Of a DNA stretch of 20,279 nt, positions 7,996 through 14,793 are shown piece by piece. Below the pieces are notes generated by a model, which did no database searches, was not told the DNA's origin, and was given only the letters and a program-made list of their open reading frames with translations. The translations under genes were made by a program, and so were the position numbers. Position 1 is the first letter of the stretch; each line of letters opens with the position of its first letter. The stretch comes from Lachnoclostridium sp. UBA7215 (GTDB lineage: Bacteria; Bacillota; Clostridia; Lachnospirales; Lachnospiraceae): NCBI GenBank assembly GCA_002490465.1, contig DKUB01000034.1, positions 1 through 20,279 of the forward strand. The letters run 5' to 3'.

Positions 7996-9267
7996 GTGGA
8001 CGTACTGATTGTAGGAAGCGGCGGCCGTGAGCATGCGATTGCCGCATGTGCAGCAAAGAGCAGCCGTGTGGATAAGGTGTACTGTGCACCTGGAAATGCA
8101 GGAATTGGCCTGATAGCAGAATGTATAGATATCTCGGTAATGGAGTATGATAAGCTGGCAGATTTCGCAGAGGAAAAACAGATTGGTCTGACCATTATCG
8201 GAATGGATTCCCCGTTAGTGGGCGGTATTGTGGATGTATTTGAAAAGAGAGGGCTCCGCGTGTTCGGGCCGCGAAAGAATGCAGCCATTATTGAGGGATC
8301 AAAAGCCTTTTCGAAGGATTTAATGAAAAAATACAACATTCCGACGGCAGCCTATGAGAAATTTACGGATCCGGATGAAGCACTCCGTTATCTGGAGACA
8401 GCGGCAATGCCAATAGTTTTAAAGGCAGACGGTCTGGCACTTGGTAAGGGGGCTCTTATCTGCAACAATCTGGATGAGGCAAAGGAAGCGGTAAAAACGC
8501 TGATGATTGACAAGCAGTTCGGTGATGCCGGTGATGAGATAGTAGCAGAGGAATTTATGACGGGAAGGGAAGTTTCTGTCCTGTGTTTCTGTGATGGAAC
8601 ACATATCAAACCTATGACGTCTGCACAGGACCACAAGCGGGCGAAAGATGGCGACCAGGGATTGAATACTGGTGGTATGGGTACATTTTCCCCGAGTCCG
8701 TTTTATACGGAAGAAGTGCATAAGTTCTGTGAAGAGAAAATTTATCAGCCCACCATGGATGCCATGAAGGCAGAGGGACGCGATTTTGTAGGAATCCTGT
8801 TTGTCGGCCTGATGCTGACAGAGAGCGGGCCAAAGGTTTTGGAGTACAATGCCCGTTTTGGGGATCCGGAAGCACAGGTTGTACTGCCTCGTATGGAAAA
8901 TGACATGATAGATGTAATGAATGCATGTATTGATGGCACATTAGACAAGACAGACCTCCGATTTGAGGACAACGCTGCGGTATGCGTCGTCCTTGCCTCA
9001 GACGGATATCCGGAACATTATGAGACGGGCAAGCCGATTTCCGGATTGGAGAAATTTGACGGAAGAGATGACTGTTTTGTATTCCATGCCGGGACCAAAA
9101 AGGCAGGGAACGATATTGTCACAAATGGAGGGCGTGTGCTTGGTGTTACGGCAAAGGGTACAGACTTAAAGCAGGCGCGGGCCAATGCCTATGAGGCAGC
9201 AAAATGGGTTACGTTTGAAAATAAATATATGCGTAATGACATTGGTAAGGCAATTGATGAAGCTTGA
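7996..9267 (+). CDS. purD: Phosphoribosylamine-glycine ligase (GAR synthetase)
   Basis: Joins glycine to 5-phosphoribosylamine using ATP, forming GAR, the second step of de novo purine synthesis. The 423 residues form an ATP-grasp enzyme of normal length: N-terminal GSGGREHA (7-14), NAGI (34-37), the ATP-loop KADGLALGKG (143-152), QDHKRAKDGD (211-220), NTGGMGT (224-230) and the metal-binding EYNARFGDPE (283-292). It starts with GTG at 7996, supported by GGAGGA at 7985-7990 with 5-nt spacing and by MDVLIVGSGG matching the family start. It lies 18 nt after purN. PurH and PurF, often in the same operon, are not in this window. Confidence 0.96.
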   Translation: MDVLIVGSGGREHAIAACAAKSSRVDKVYCAPGNAGIGLIAECIDISVMEYDKLADFAEEKQIGLTIIGMDSPLVGGIVDVFEKRGLRVFGPRKNAAIIEGSKAFSKDLMKKYNIPTAAYEKFTDPDEALRYLETAAMPIVLKADGLALGKGALICNNLDEAKEAVKTLMIDKQFGDAGDEIVAEEFMTGREVSVLCFCDGTHIKPMTSAQDHKRAKDGDQGLNTGGMGTFSPSPFYTEEVHKFCEEKIYQPTMDAMKAEGRDFVGILFVGLMLTESGPKVLEYNARFGDPEAQVVLPRMENDMIDVMNACIDGTLDKTDLRFEDNAAVCVVLASDGYPEHYETGKPISGLEKFDGRDDCFVFHAGTKKAGNDIVTNGGRVLGVTAKGTDLKQARANAYEAAKWVTFENKYMRNDIGKAIDEA

Positions 9268-9309
9268 AAATAAAAATACGCGCAGGTCAGCGCAGAAATG
9301 AGGGTAACT

Positions 9310-10548
9310 ATGTATTCTTTTGATTTGGTAAAGGAAGCTGACAAAGAGTTGGCAGAGGCAATGGAGTTGGAGACAGGTCGTCAGAATGACCATATTGAGC
9401 TGATTGCTTCAGAAAATTTCGTGAGTAAGGCAGTTATGGCTGCAATGGGAAGCACGTTGACAAACAAATATGCGGAAGGATATCCGGGGAAACGTTATTA
9501 TGGCGGCTGCCAGTTTGTGGACATGGTAGAAGAGCTTGCCAGAGAGCGTGCCAAAAAATTGTTTGGCTGTACGTATGCGAATGTTCAGCCGCATTCCGGG
9601 GCACAGGCAAACATGGCAGTTTTCTTTGCTCTTGTAAAACCGGGAGAGACTGTTATGGGAATGAATCTGGACCACGGCGGCCACCTTTCACATGGAAGTC
9701 CGGCTAACATTTCAGGAACGTATTATAAGATTGTTCCTTACGGTGTGGATGATACCGGATTTATTGATTATGACGAGGTAGAGCGCATTGCCAAAGAATG
9801 CAGGCCGAAAATGATTATTGCAGGAGCAAGTGCTTATTGCCGTAAAATTGATTTCAAACGTTTCCGTGAGATAGCAGATGAAGTTGGTGCGTTTCTTATG
9901 GTTGATATGGCTCATATTGCGGGACTTGTGGCGTCCGGCTATCATGAGAATCCAATTCCTTATGCTCATGTGACAACGACAACAACACATAAAACACTCC
10001 GTGGACCGCGAGGCGGTATGATTCTCTCATCCGAAGAGTTCGCGAATGAGCACAAATTAAATAAAGCGATTTTCCCGGGAACACAGGGAGGTCCGCTTAT
10101 GCATGTAATTGCGGCAAAGGCACTCTGTTTCAAGGAAGCCCTTGACCCAAGTTTTAAAGAATATGGAAAAGGAATCATTGATAATGCTCAGGCACTCTGT
10201 AAGGGACTTCAGAACCGTGGAGTGGATATTGTGTCTGGTGGCACGGATAATCATCTTATGCTTGTTGATTTATCGGCGAAGGGACTGACCGGGAAAGAAG
10301 TAGAGAAGTGGCTGGATGATGCGAACATAACAGCGAATAAAAATACAATTCCAAATGACCCGCAGTCTCCTTTTGTTACAAGCGGTGTCCGTCTTGGAAC
10401 AGCGGCAGTAACAAGCCGTGGAATGAATACGGATGATATGGATAAAATTGCGGAGGCAATTGCCATGCTGATAGAAGATCATGAGGCAAATACTGATAAG
10501 GCAAAGGCTATTGTAAAAGAACTGACAGATAAATATCCTTTGTATTAA
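9310..10548 (+). CDS. glyA: Serine hydroxymethyltransferase
   Basis: A PLP enzyme converting serine + tetrahydrofolate to glycine + 5,10-methylene-tetrahydrofolate. It has 412 residues, the usual size. Seen directly: LIASENFVS (31-39), NKYAEGYPGKRYYGG (52-66), VDMAHIAGL (198-206) with D199 and H202, and THKTLRGPRGG (226-236), whose K228 should carry PLP. I prefer ATG 9310 over ATG 9298 because GAGGG (9300-9304) precedes it by 5 nt and MYSFDLV matches clostridial GlyA starts. It lies 42 nt after purD without a visible terminator. Its products (glycine, one-carbon folate) feed PurD and PurN, so co-transcription makes sense. Confidence 0.96.
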   Translation: MYSFDLVKEADKELAEAMELETGRQNDHIELIASENFVSKAVMAAMGSTLTNKYAEGYPGKRYYGGCQFVDMVEELARERAKKLFGCTYANVQPHSGAQANMAVFFALVKPGETVMGMNLDHGGHLSHGSPANISGTYYKIVPYGVDDTGFIDYDEVERIAKECRPKMIIAGASAYCRKIDFKRFREIADEVGAFLMVDMAHIAGLVASGYHENPIPYAHVTTTTTHKTLRGPRGGMILSSEEFANEHKLNKAIFPGTQGGPLMHVIAAKALCFKEALDPSFKEYGKGIIDNAQALCKGLQNRGVDIVSGGTDNHLMLVDLSAKGLTGKEVEKWLDDANITANKNTIPNDPQSPFVTSGVRLGTAAVTSRGMNTDDMDKIAEAIAMLIEDHEANTDKAKAIVKELTDKYPLY

Positions 10549-10572
10549 TTTATGTATCTGGTAAGATTATCT

Positions 10573-10608
10573 GCCTGCATAGCAAAGGGCATTCTTTGCT
10601 ATGCAGGC
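10573..10608 (+). terminator. Perfect 15-bp hairpin between glyA and the LUD gene (terminator or leader structure)
   Basis: GCCTGCATAGCAAAG (10573-10587) pairs perfectly with CTTTGCTATGCAGGC (10594-10608) around a 6-nt loop. It begins 25 nt after the glyA stop, as a terminator would. However, it is followed by GCTTTGCG rather than a T run, so Rho-independent termination would be weak. A second CTTTGC at 10610-10615 could compete for the left arm. The alternative is a 5' stem-loop of the downstream transcript. The hairpin itself is certain; its role is not. Confidence 0.5.
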
Positions 10609-10638
10609 GCTTTGCGTTCAAAAAGGAGGAAAGATTTT

Positions 10639-11280
10639 ATGTTAGAGGCAAAGAAAAAGCATTATGAAATACTGGCAGGAAAGATTATCGAAAAGCTCTC
10701 GCTGCGGAATATGGAAGGATATTATGTGCCCACAAAGGAGGAAGCTCTGGCTCTTGTCAAAGAGAAGTTTCTCGTAAAGGGAGTTTCCGTTGCCTGGGGT
10801 GGTTCTATGACATTAGAGGAGACAGGTGTTATGGATTATCTCAAGGAGAGTGAGTGCATTGTCTATGACCGAATGTCACCGAAAACCACGGAGGAAGAAA
10901 AGGTTATGAAAGGAAATATCATTAACGCGGATTATTTCCTTATGAGTACGAATGCCATTACATTGGATGGTGAACTTGTCAATATTGATGGCAGGGCGAA
11001 CAGAGTCAGTTTTCTTTGCTACGGACCGGAAAAAGTACTTATTCTGGCAGGAATGAATAAAGTGGTGTCCAATGTGCAGGAGGGAATTGACCGTGTCCGC
11101 AACATTGCTTCTCCTCCGAATGCACTCCGTCTGAACAGGCAGACCCCCTGTGCCGCAACCGGCCGCTGCGGCGATTGTCTGTCCAGGGACTGCATATGCA
11201 GCCAGATTGTTGTAACAAGGCACAGTACTGTTCCCAAACGTATACAGGTTGTCCTGATAGGGGAGGAACTGGGATTTTAG
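10639..11280 (+). CDS. Stand-alone LUD-domain protein (LutC/YkgG-like) with Cys-rich C-terminus
   Basis: A 213-residue cytosolic protein of the LUD family, whose best-known members (LutB/LutC) take part in L-lactate oxidation. Visible features are VAWGGSMTL (51-59), the NAITLDGELVNIDG block (105-118) typical of the fold, and a C-terminal cysteine cluster C171, C177, C180, C185, C187 that could bind Fe-S or Zn. The reading frame is open from 10552, but ATG 10639 is preceded by AAGGAGG (10623-10629), and the extra N-terminus would run through the hairpin at 10573-10608. No lutA or lutB gene lies nearby, so a lactate role is unproven; stand-alone LUD proteins are often annotated 'lactate utilization protein' only by homology. 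topB starts 17 nt downstream, which suggests a shared transcript. Confidence 0.85.
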   Translation: MLEAKKKHYEILAGKIIEKLSLRNMEGYYVPTKEEALALVKEKFLVKGVSVAWGGSMTLEETGVMDYLKESECIVYDRMSPKTTEEEKVMKGNIINADYFLMSTNAITLDGELVNIDGRANRVSFLCYGPEKVLILAGMNKVVSNVQEGIDRVRNIASPPNALRLNRQTPCAATGRCGDCLSRDCICSQIVVTRHSTVPKRIQVVLIGEELGF

Positions 11281-11297
11281 TAAGCAGTGAGGAGATA

Positions 11298-13301
11298 ATG
11301 TCAAAACAATTATTTATTGCAGAGAAACCAAGTGTGGCGCAGGAGTTTGCCAGGATTCTCGGTGTGGGTGGAAATAAAGGCAGCGGATATCTGGAATCGG
11401 CAGATACGGTTGTTACGTGGTGTGTGGGCCATCTTGTTACCATGAGTTATCCGGAAGTGTACGATGCCTCAATGAAAAAATGGTCTTATGAGACGCTGCC
11501 GTTTTTACCGGATACCTTTCTCTATGAAATCATTCCCGGTGTCAGAAAACAGTATACGGTTGTGAGCGGGCTGTTAAACCGTGAGGATATTGATACCATA
11601 TACATATGCACAGACTCCGGTCGAGAGGGAGAATATATTTACCGTCTGGTAGACCAGATGGCACAGGTGCCGGTCTCGAAAAAAAAGCTCAGGGTCTGGA
11701 TAGATTCCCAGACAGAAGAAGAAATCCGGCGTGGTATCCGGGAAGCAAAACCGATGGAAGATTACGATAATCTGAGCTGTTCGGCCTATCTTCGTGCCAA
11801 AGAGGACTATTTGATGGGTATTAACTTTTCAAGGATACTATCCCTCAAATACGGTTATTGGCTCAACCAGTATTCGCAGGGGCCAAAATGGGTTTCTGTA
11901 TCCGTGGGGCGTGTTATGACATGTGTACTTGGCATGGTTGTGACAAGGGAATGGGAAATCCGTAATTTCGTAAAAACGGCATTTTACAGGGTGATAGGTA
12001 CGTTTGAGCTGGCGGGAAAAACGTTTTCTGCTGAGTGGAAGGCGGTGGAGGGGTCCCGTTATTACCAGACGCCCGCTCTTTATAAAGAAAACGGATTCCG
12101 TGAGAAGAAGCATGCCCTGGAACTAATTGAGTATCTGATGAAGCCGGAGAAGGAATCTGTCATACAATCAGTGGAAAAGAAGAAAGAGAAGAAAAACCCG
12201 CCGCTTCTTTTTAATCTGGCGGAGCTGCAGAATTTGTGCGCGAAACTTTTTAAAATCAGTCCGGACGAGACACTTAGTATTGTTCAGGAACTATATGAAA
12301 AAAAGCTTGTGACGTATCCGCGTACAGATGCCCGTGTGCTTTCCAGTGCAGTGGCAAAGGAGATTGGGAAAAATCTGAGAGGCCTGCAGGGATATGAACA
12401 CGCGGCGCCGTATTTGACTTACATTTCAGAAAACCAGACATATAAGGGACTGGAAAAGAGCCGGTATGTCAACGATAAGCAGATCACAGACCATTATGCC
12501 ATTATTCCAACAGGGCAGGGACTTTCGGCGCTTCGCTCGCTCTCATCGCTTCACGCTAACCTCTATGAGGTTATTGTCAGGCGTTTTTTGTGTATCTTTT
12601 ATCCACCGGCTGTTTATCAGAAAATCAGTGTGGAAGTGCAGGCGGGAGAAGAACATTTTTTTACATCCGAAAAGATACTGGTAGAAGAGGGCTTTCTTCC
12701 TGTGTCCCGGTATTCTTTTTCCAATAAAAATGAGAATGCAGATAAAGCAGAAAAGAAAGAAAATACAGATGGTCTCAGAGAAATTCTTTCAAAGATAAAA
12801 AAGGGAACGGCAGTAAAACTGGATAGCTGTGAGGTGAAAGAAGGGGAAACCTCTCCGCCTAAACGCTATAACTCCGGTTCTATGATACTTGCCATGGAAA
12901 ATGCCGGCCAGCTGATCGAGGAAGAAGAACTCCGTGCCCAGATTAAGGGGAGCGGCATCGGGACAAGTGCCACGAGAGCTGAAATATTAAAAAAACTTTT
13001 CAATATCGGGTATCTCAAACTAAATAAAAAAACACAGATTATAACCCCGTCAATGAAAGGAGAGCTGGTGTGTGGTATTGTCCGCTACTCCATGCCGGCC
13101 ATGCTCTCACCAAAACTTACAGCCAGCTGGGAAAAAGGACTGGCCGGGGTCGCTGAGGGAACGATTAGCGAACAGGAGTATATGGAAAAATTGTCCGGTT
13201 TTGTATCCCAGCTTGTGGAACAGACGAAAAAAACGGATAACCGCGAAAAACTTAATTCTTATTACACACTGGCAAAACAGCATTATAAAAATATTAAATA
13301 A
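11298..13301 (+). CDS. topB: DNA topoisomerase III (type IA)
   Basis: A type IA topoisomerase that cuts one DNA strand through a tyrosyl link and decatenates or relaxes DNA. The 667 residues begin with the Toprim FIAEKPSVAQ (E9, K10), then TDSGREGEYIYR (D106, R109, E110), the VSVGRV gate region, and the catalytic Y340 in TYPRTD (R342), followed by NDKQITDHYAIIPT and the C-terminal GSGIGTSATRAEI block. The Toprim motif has Gly108 where E. coli Top3 has a second Asp; B. subtilis TopB, as I recall, has the same DAGRE form. Unlike that protein, no Cys4 zinc ribbons follow the core. ATG 11298 is chosen because MSKQLFIAEKPS is the family start, although the GGAG (11291-11294) is only 3 nt away. The 3' end overlaps the convergent DUF4321 gene by 8 bp. 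Confidence 0.93.
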   Translation: MSKQLFIAEKPSVAQEFARILGVGGNKGSGYLESADTVVTWCVGHLVTMSYPEVYDASMKKWSYETLPFLPDTFLYEIIPGVRKQYTVVSGLLNREDIDTIYICTDSGREGEYIYRLVDQMAQVPVSKKKLRVWIDSQTEEEIRRGIREAKPMEDYDNLSCSAYLRAKEDYLMGINFSRILSLKYGYWLNQYSQGPKWVSVSVGRVMTCVLGMVVTREWEIRNFVKTAFYRVIGTFELAGKTFSAEWKAVEGSRYYQTPALYKENGFREKKHALELIEYLMKPEKESVIQSVEKKKEKKNPPLLFNLAELQNLCAKLFKISPDETLSIVQELYEKKLVTYPRTDARVLSSAVAKEIGKNLRGLQGYEHAAPYLTYISENQTYKGLEKSRYVNDKQITDHYAIIPTGQGLSALRSLSSLHANLYEVIVRRFLCIFYPPAVYQKISVEVQAGEEHFFTSEKILVEEGFLPVSRYSFSNKNENADKAEKKENTDGLREILSKIKKGTAVKLDSCEVKEGETSPPKRYNSGSMILAMENAGQLIEEEELRAQIKGSGIGTSATRAEILKKLFNIGYLKLNKKTQIITPSMKGELVCGIVRYSMPAMLSPKLTASWEKGLAGVAEGTISEQEYMEKLSGFVSQLVEQTKKTDNREKLNSYYTLAKQHYKNIK

Positions 13302-13554
13302 AGTGATAAATGATGGCGGCGATAATAATTCCCAGTATGCTGGCAATCGAGAATTTTATTGTCAGTCCAAAGGTGATGACGAGCACGCCAATATCTAAGG
13401 TAAGCGGGGAGGAGAGACCGAAACTCTTTCCATAATCCAGCCACGACAGGGCAGATACTCCACTTGCTAAATGTCCGATAAAGCTGCCGAGGACAACTCC
13501 TGCTAATACGAGCAAAAACAATGCCCACCCATTTTTTCCTGCACCTTTTGCCAT
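13294..13554 (-). CDS. DUF4321 small membrane protein
   Basis: An 86-residue protein of unknown function that I recognise as DUF4321, typical of Clostridia. It has two hydrophobic segments (about residues 10-31 and 55-86), joined by a conserved-looking loop SWLDYGKSFGLSSPLTLDIG. It should be an integral membrane protein. A longer start at 13581 is possible, but the ATG at 13554 follows GGAGG with 9-nt spacing on the minus strand, and the upstream ATG would place that ribosome site inside the coding region. It is divergent from dgt, and its stop overlaps the topB stop tail to tail. A predicted promoter lies at 13609-13637. Confidence 0.85.
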   Translation of the reverse strand: MAKGAGKNGWALFLLVLAGVVLGSFIGHLASGVSALSWLDYGKSFGLSSPLTLDIGVLVITFGLTIKFSIASILGIIIAAIIYHFI

Positions 13555-13608
13555 TTCTATGTACCTCCAAATTTTTTTCATGCGTGCCTTTGGCGAATGC
13601 GCGCAGAT

Positions 13609-13637
13609 TAAATATAAGAATACACTATTTCTGTCAA
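13609..13637 (-). promoter_or_regulatory. Predicted sigma-A promoter for the DUF4321 gene
   Basis: Read on the minus strand: a perfect TTGACA (+ strand 13632-13637), a 17-nt spacer and TATTTA (13609-13614). TTTAAT (13607-13612), with a 19-nt spacer, is an alternative -10. The start would fall near 13602, giving a ~48-nt leader before the ATG at 13554. The perfect -35 is the main support; the -10 is weak. Confidence 0.45.
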
Positions 13638-13668
13638 TTTCGCAATAGTATTACTTTCTTGAGAAATA

Positions 13669-13689
13669 AAAAAAGGAAATTCCTTTTTT
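13669..13689. repeat. A/T-rich palindrome in the DUF4321/dgt divergent region
   Basis: AAAAAAGGAA (13669-13678) and TTCCTTTTTT (13680-13689) are perfect inverted repeats around one base. As RNA this folds to 8 bp with a 5-nt loop and a T run, so it could be a weak terminator. As DNA it is a symmetric A-tract site lying just upstream of the likely dgt promoter, possibly an operator. The palindrome is seen; its function is not known. Confidence 0.5.
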
Positions 13690-13690
13690 G

Positions 13691-13699
13691 TGTTGTAAT
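13691..13699 (+). promoter_or_regulatory. Possible extended -10 promoter for dgt
   Basis: TGTTGTAAT carries a TGN extension followed by TGTAAT (5/6 to TATAAT). No good -35 is seen at proper spacing, where the A/T-rich palindrome lies instead. Transcription from about 13706 would leave a very short leader containing the GAGGAGGAG ribosome site before ATG 13722. Confidence 0.3.
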
Positions 13700-13721
13700 T
13701 TATCTTATGAGGAGGAGTGGC

Positions 13722-14732
13722 ATGACGATACGTGAGGATCTGGAAAAAAGAGAACATGATATTTTGAGCCGATATGCGGCTTTCAGTGATGAGTCGCTGG
13801 GCAGGGATGTGTATGAGCAGGCCTGTGATATACGGCCGGTATATCAGAGGGACAGGGACCGTATACTACATTCGAAAGCGTTCCGGCGTATGAAAGGGAA
13901 AACGCAGGTTTTCCTCTCTCCGGAGGGGGATCATTACAGAACTCGTCTGACTCATACGTTAGAGGTATCGCAAAATGCCAGGACGGTGGCAAAAGCACTT
14001 CGCCTCAATGAGGATTTAACGGAGGCAATTGCACTGGGGCATGATTTGGGGCACACTCCATTCGGACATGCCGGTGAGAGGATATTAGACCGCATTTGTC
14101 CGGGCGGTTTCCGCCATCAGGAGCAGAGTGTCCGTGTAGTTGAAATTCTAGAAAAGAACGGCAGTGGACTGAATCTTACAAAAGAGGTGCGCGACGGCAT
14201 CCGCAATCACTCGACTTCCGGAAATCCTGCAACCCTGGAGGGGAAAATTGTAAGGATTTGTGACAAAATTGCCTATGTGAATTCTGATATTGATGATGCC
14301 ATCCGTGGAAAGGTGATTCGGGAGGAGGATATTCCGGATAAATATACGGATATTCTCGGAAAGACATTGCGGGAGCGGTTAAATACTCTAATTCATGATA
14401 TGATTAGCAGCAGTATGGATAAAAATGATATCGTCTTATCGGAATCAATGGATTTGGCACTCAAGGGGCTTCGTGCCTTTATGTTTGAGCATGTATATGT
14501 CAACTCAGCGGCAAAGGCCGAAGAGGGAAAAGCGGAACATATGGTAGGCCAGTTATATGACTATTACAGCAGTCATGTCGAACAGCTGCCGGAGGAATAT
14601 ATTTCCATGATACATAATTCTGACTGTACCGAGTCACGTGCGGCCTGTGATTTTATTGCGGGGATGACAGACCATTATGCTGTTATGATGTTTCAGAATC
14701 TGACTGTCCCACGGACATGGCAGGTTTTTTGA
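13722..14732 (+). CDS. dgt: dGTPase-like deoxynucleoside triphosphate triphosphohydrolase (HD domain)
   Basis: An HD-superfamily hydrolase of the dGTPase type, expected to cleave dNTPs to deoxynucleoside + triphosphate and so influence dNTP pools. Its 336 residues match the shorter Firmicutes form. Metal ligands are visible: H78 in RLTHTLEVSQ, H107-D108 in GHDLGHTPFGH, and D181 in CDKIAYVNSD. Other hallmarks are RDRDRILHSKAFRRMKGKTQ (43-62) and EGDHYRTRLTH (68-78). The open frame runs upstream to 13521, but ATG 13722 is 4 nt after GGAGGAG and gives the family start MTIREDLEKRE. It heads the dgt-dnaG-rpoD-trmK cluster, as commonly found in Clostridia. Whether dGTP is the preferred substrate cannot be told from sequence. 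Confidence 0.93.
   Translation: MTIREDLEKREHDILSRYAAFSDESLGRDVYEQACDIRPVYQRDRDRILHSKAFRRMKGKTQVFLSPEGDHYRTRLTHTLEVSQNARTVAKALRLNEDLTEAIALGHDLGHTPFGHAGERILDRICPGGFRHQEQSVRVVEILEKNGSGLNLTKEVRDGIRNHSTSGNPATLEGKIVRICDKIAYVNSDIDDAIRGKVIREEDIPDKYTDILGKTLRERLNTLIHDMISSSMDKNDIVLSESMDLALKGLRAFMFEHVYVNSAAKAEEGKAEHMVGQLYDYYSSHVEQLPEEYISMIHNSDCTESRAACDFIAGMTDHYAVMMFQNLTVPRTWQVF
14704..14730 (+). terminator. Weak possible terminator at the dgt 3' end
   Basis: Either TGTCC/GGACA (14705-14709 with 14713-14717) or CTG-CC/GG-CAG (14704-14709 with 14719-14723, one bulge) can pair, followed by six T residues (14725-14730) overlapping the dgt stop codon. The stems are only 5 bp, so partial attenuation before dnaG is the most that is likely. 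Confidence 0.25.
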
Positions 14733-14793
14733 GTATGGTATGTCATGAAAATTTTTGTGTATACTACATAAATAGAATAAAAATGGGGTTATT

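Noticed and set aside
10552..10638. Extra 29 N-terminal residues on the LUD protein
   Set aside because: They are encoded by the hairpin sequence, and the AAGGAGG site lies downstream of that start; the family start fits ATG 10639.
11610..11633. The topoisomerase Toprim motif lacks the second Asp (DSGRE instead of DxDRE)
   Set aside because: It looked like a lost metal ligand, but B. subtilis TopB, as I recall it, also has Gly there (DAGRE), so this is a subfamily trait rather than damage.
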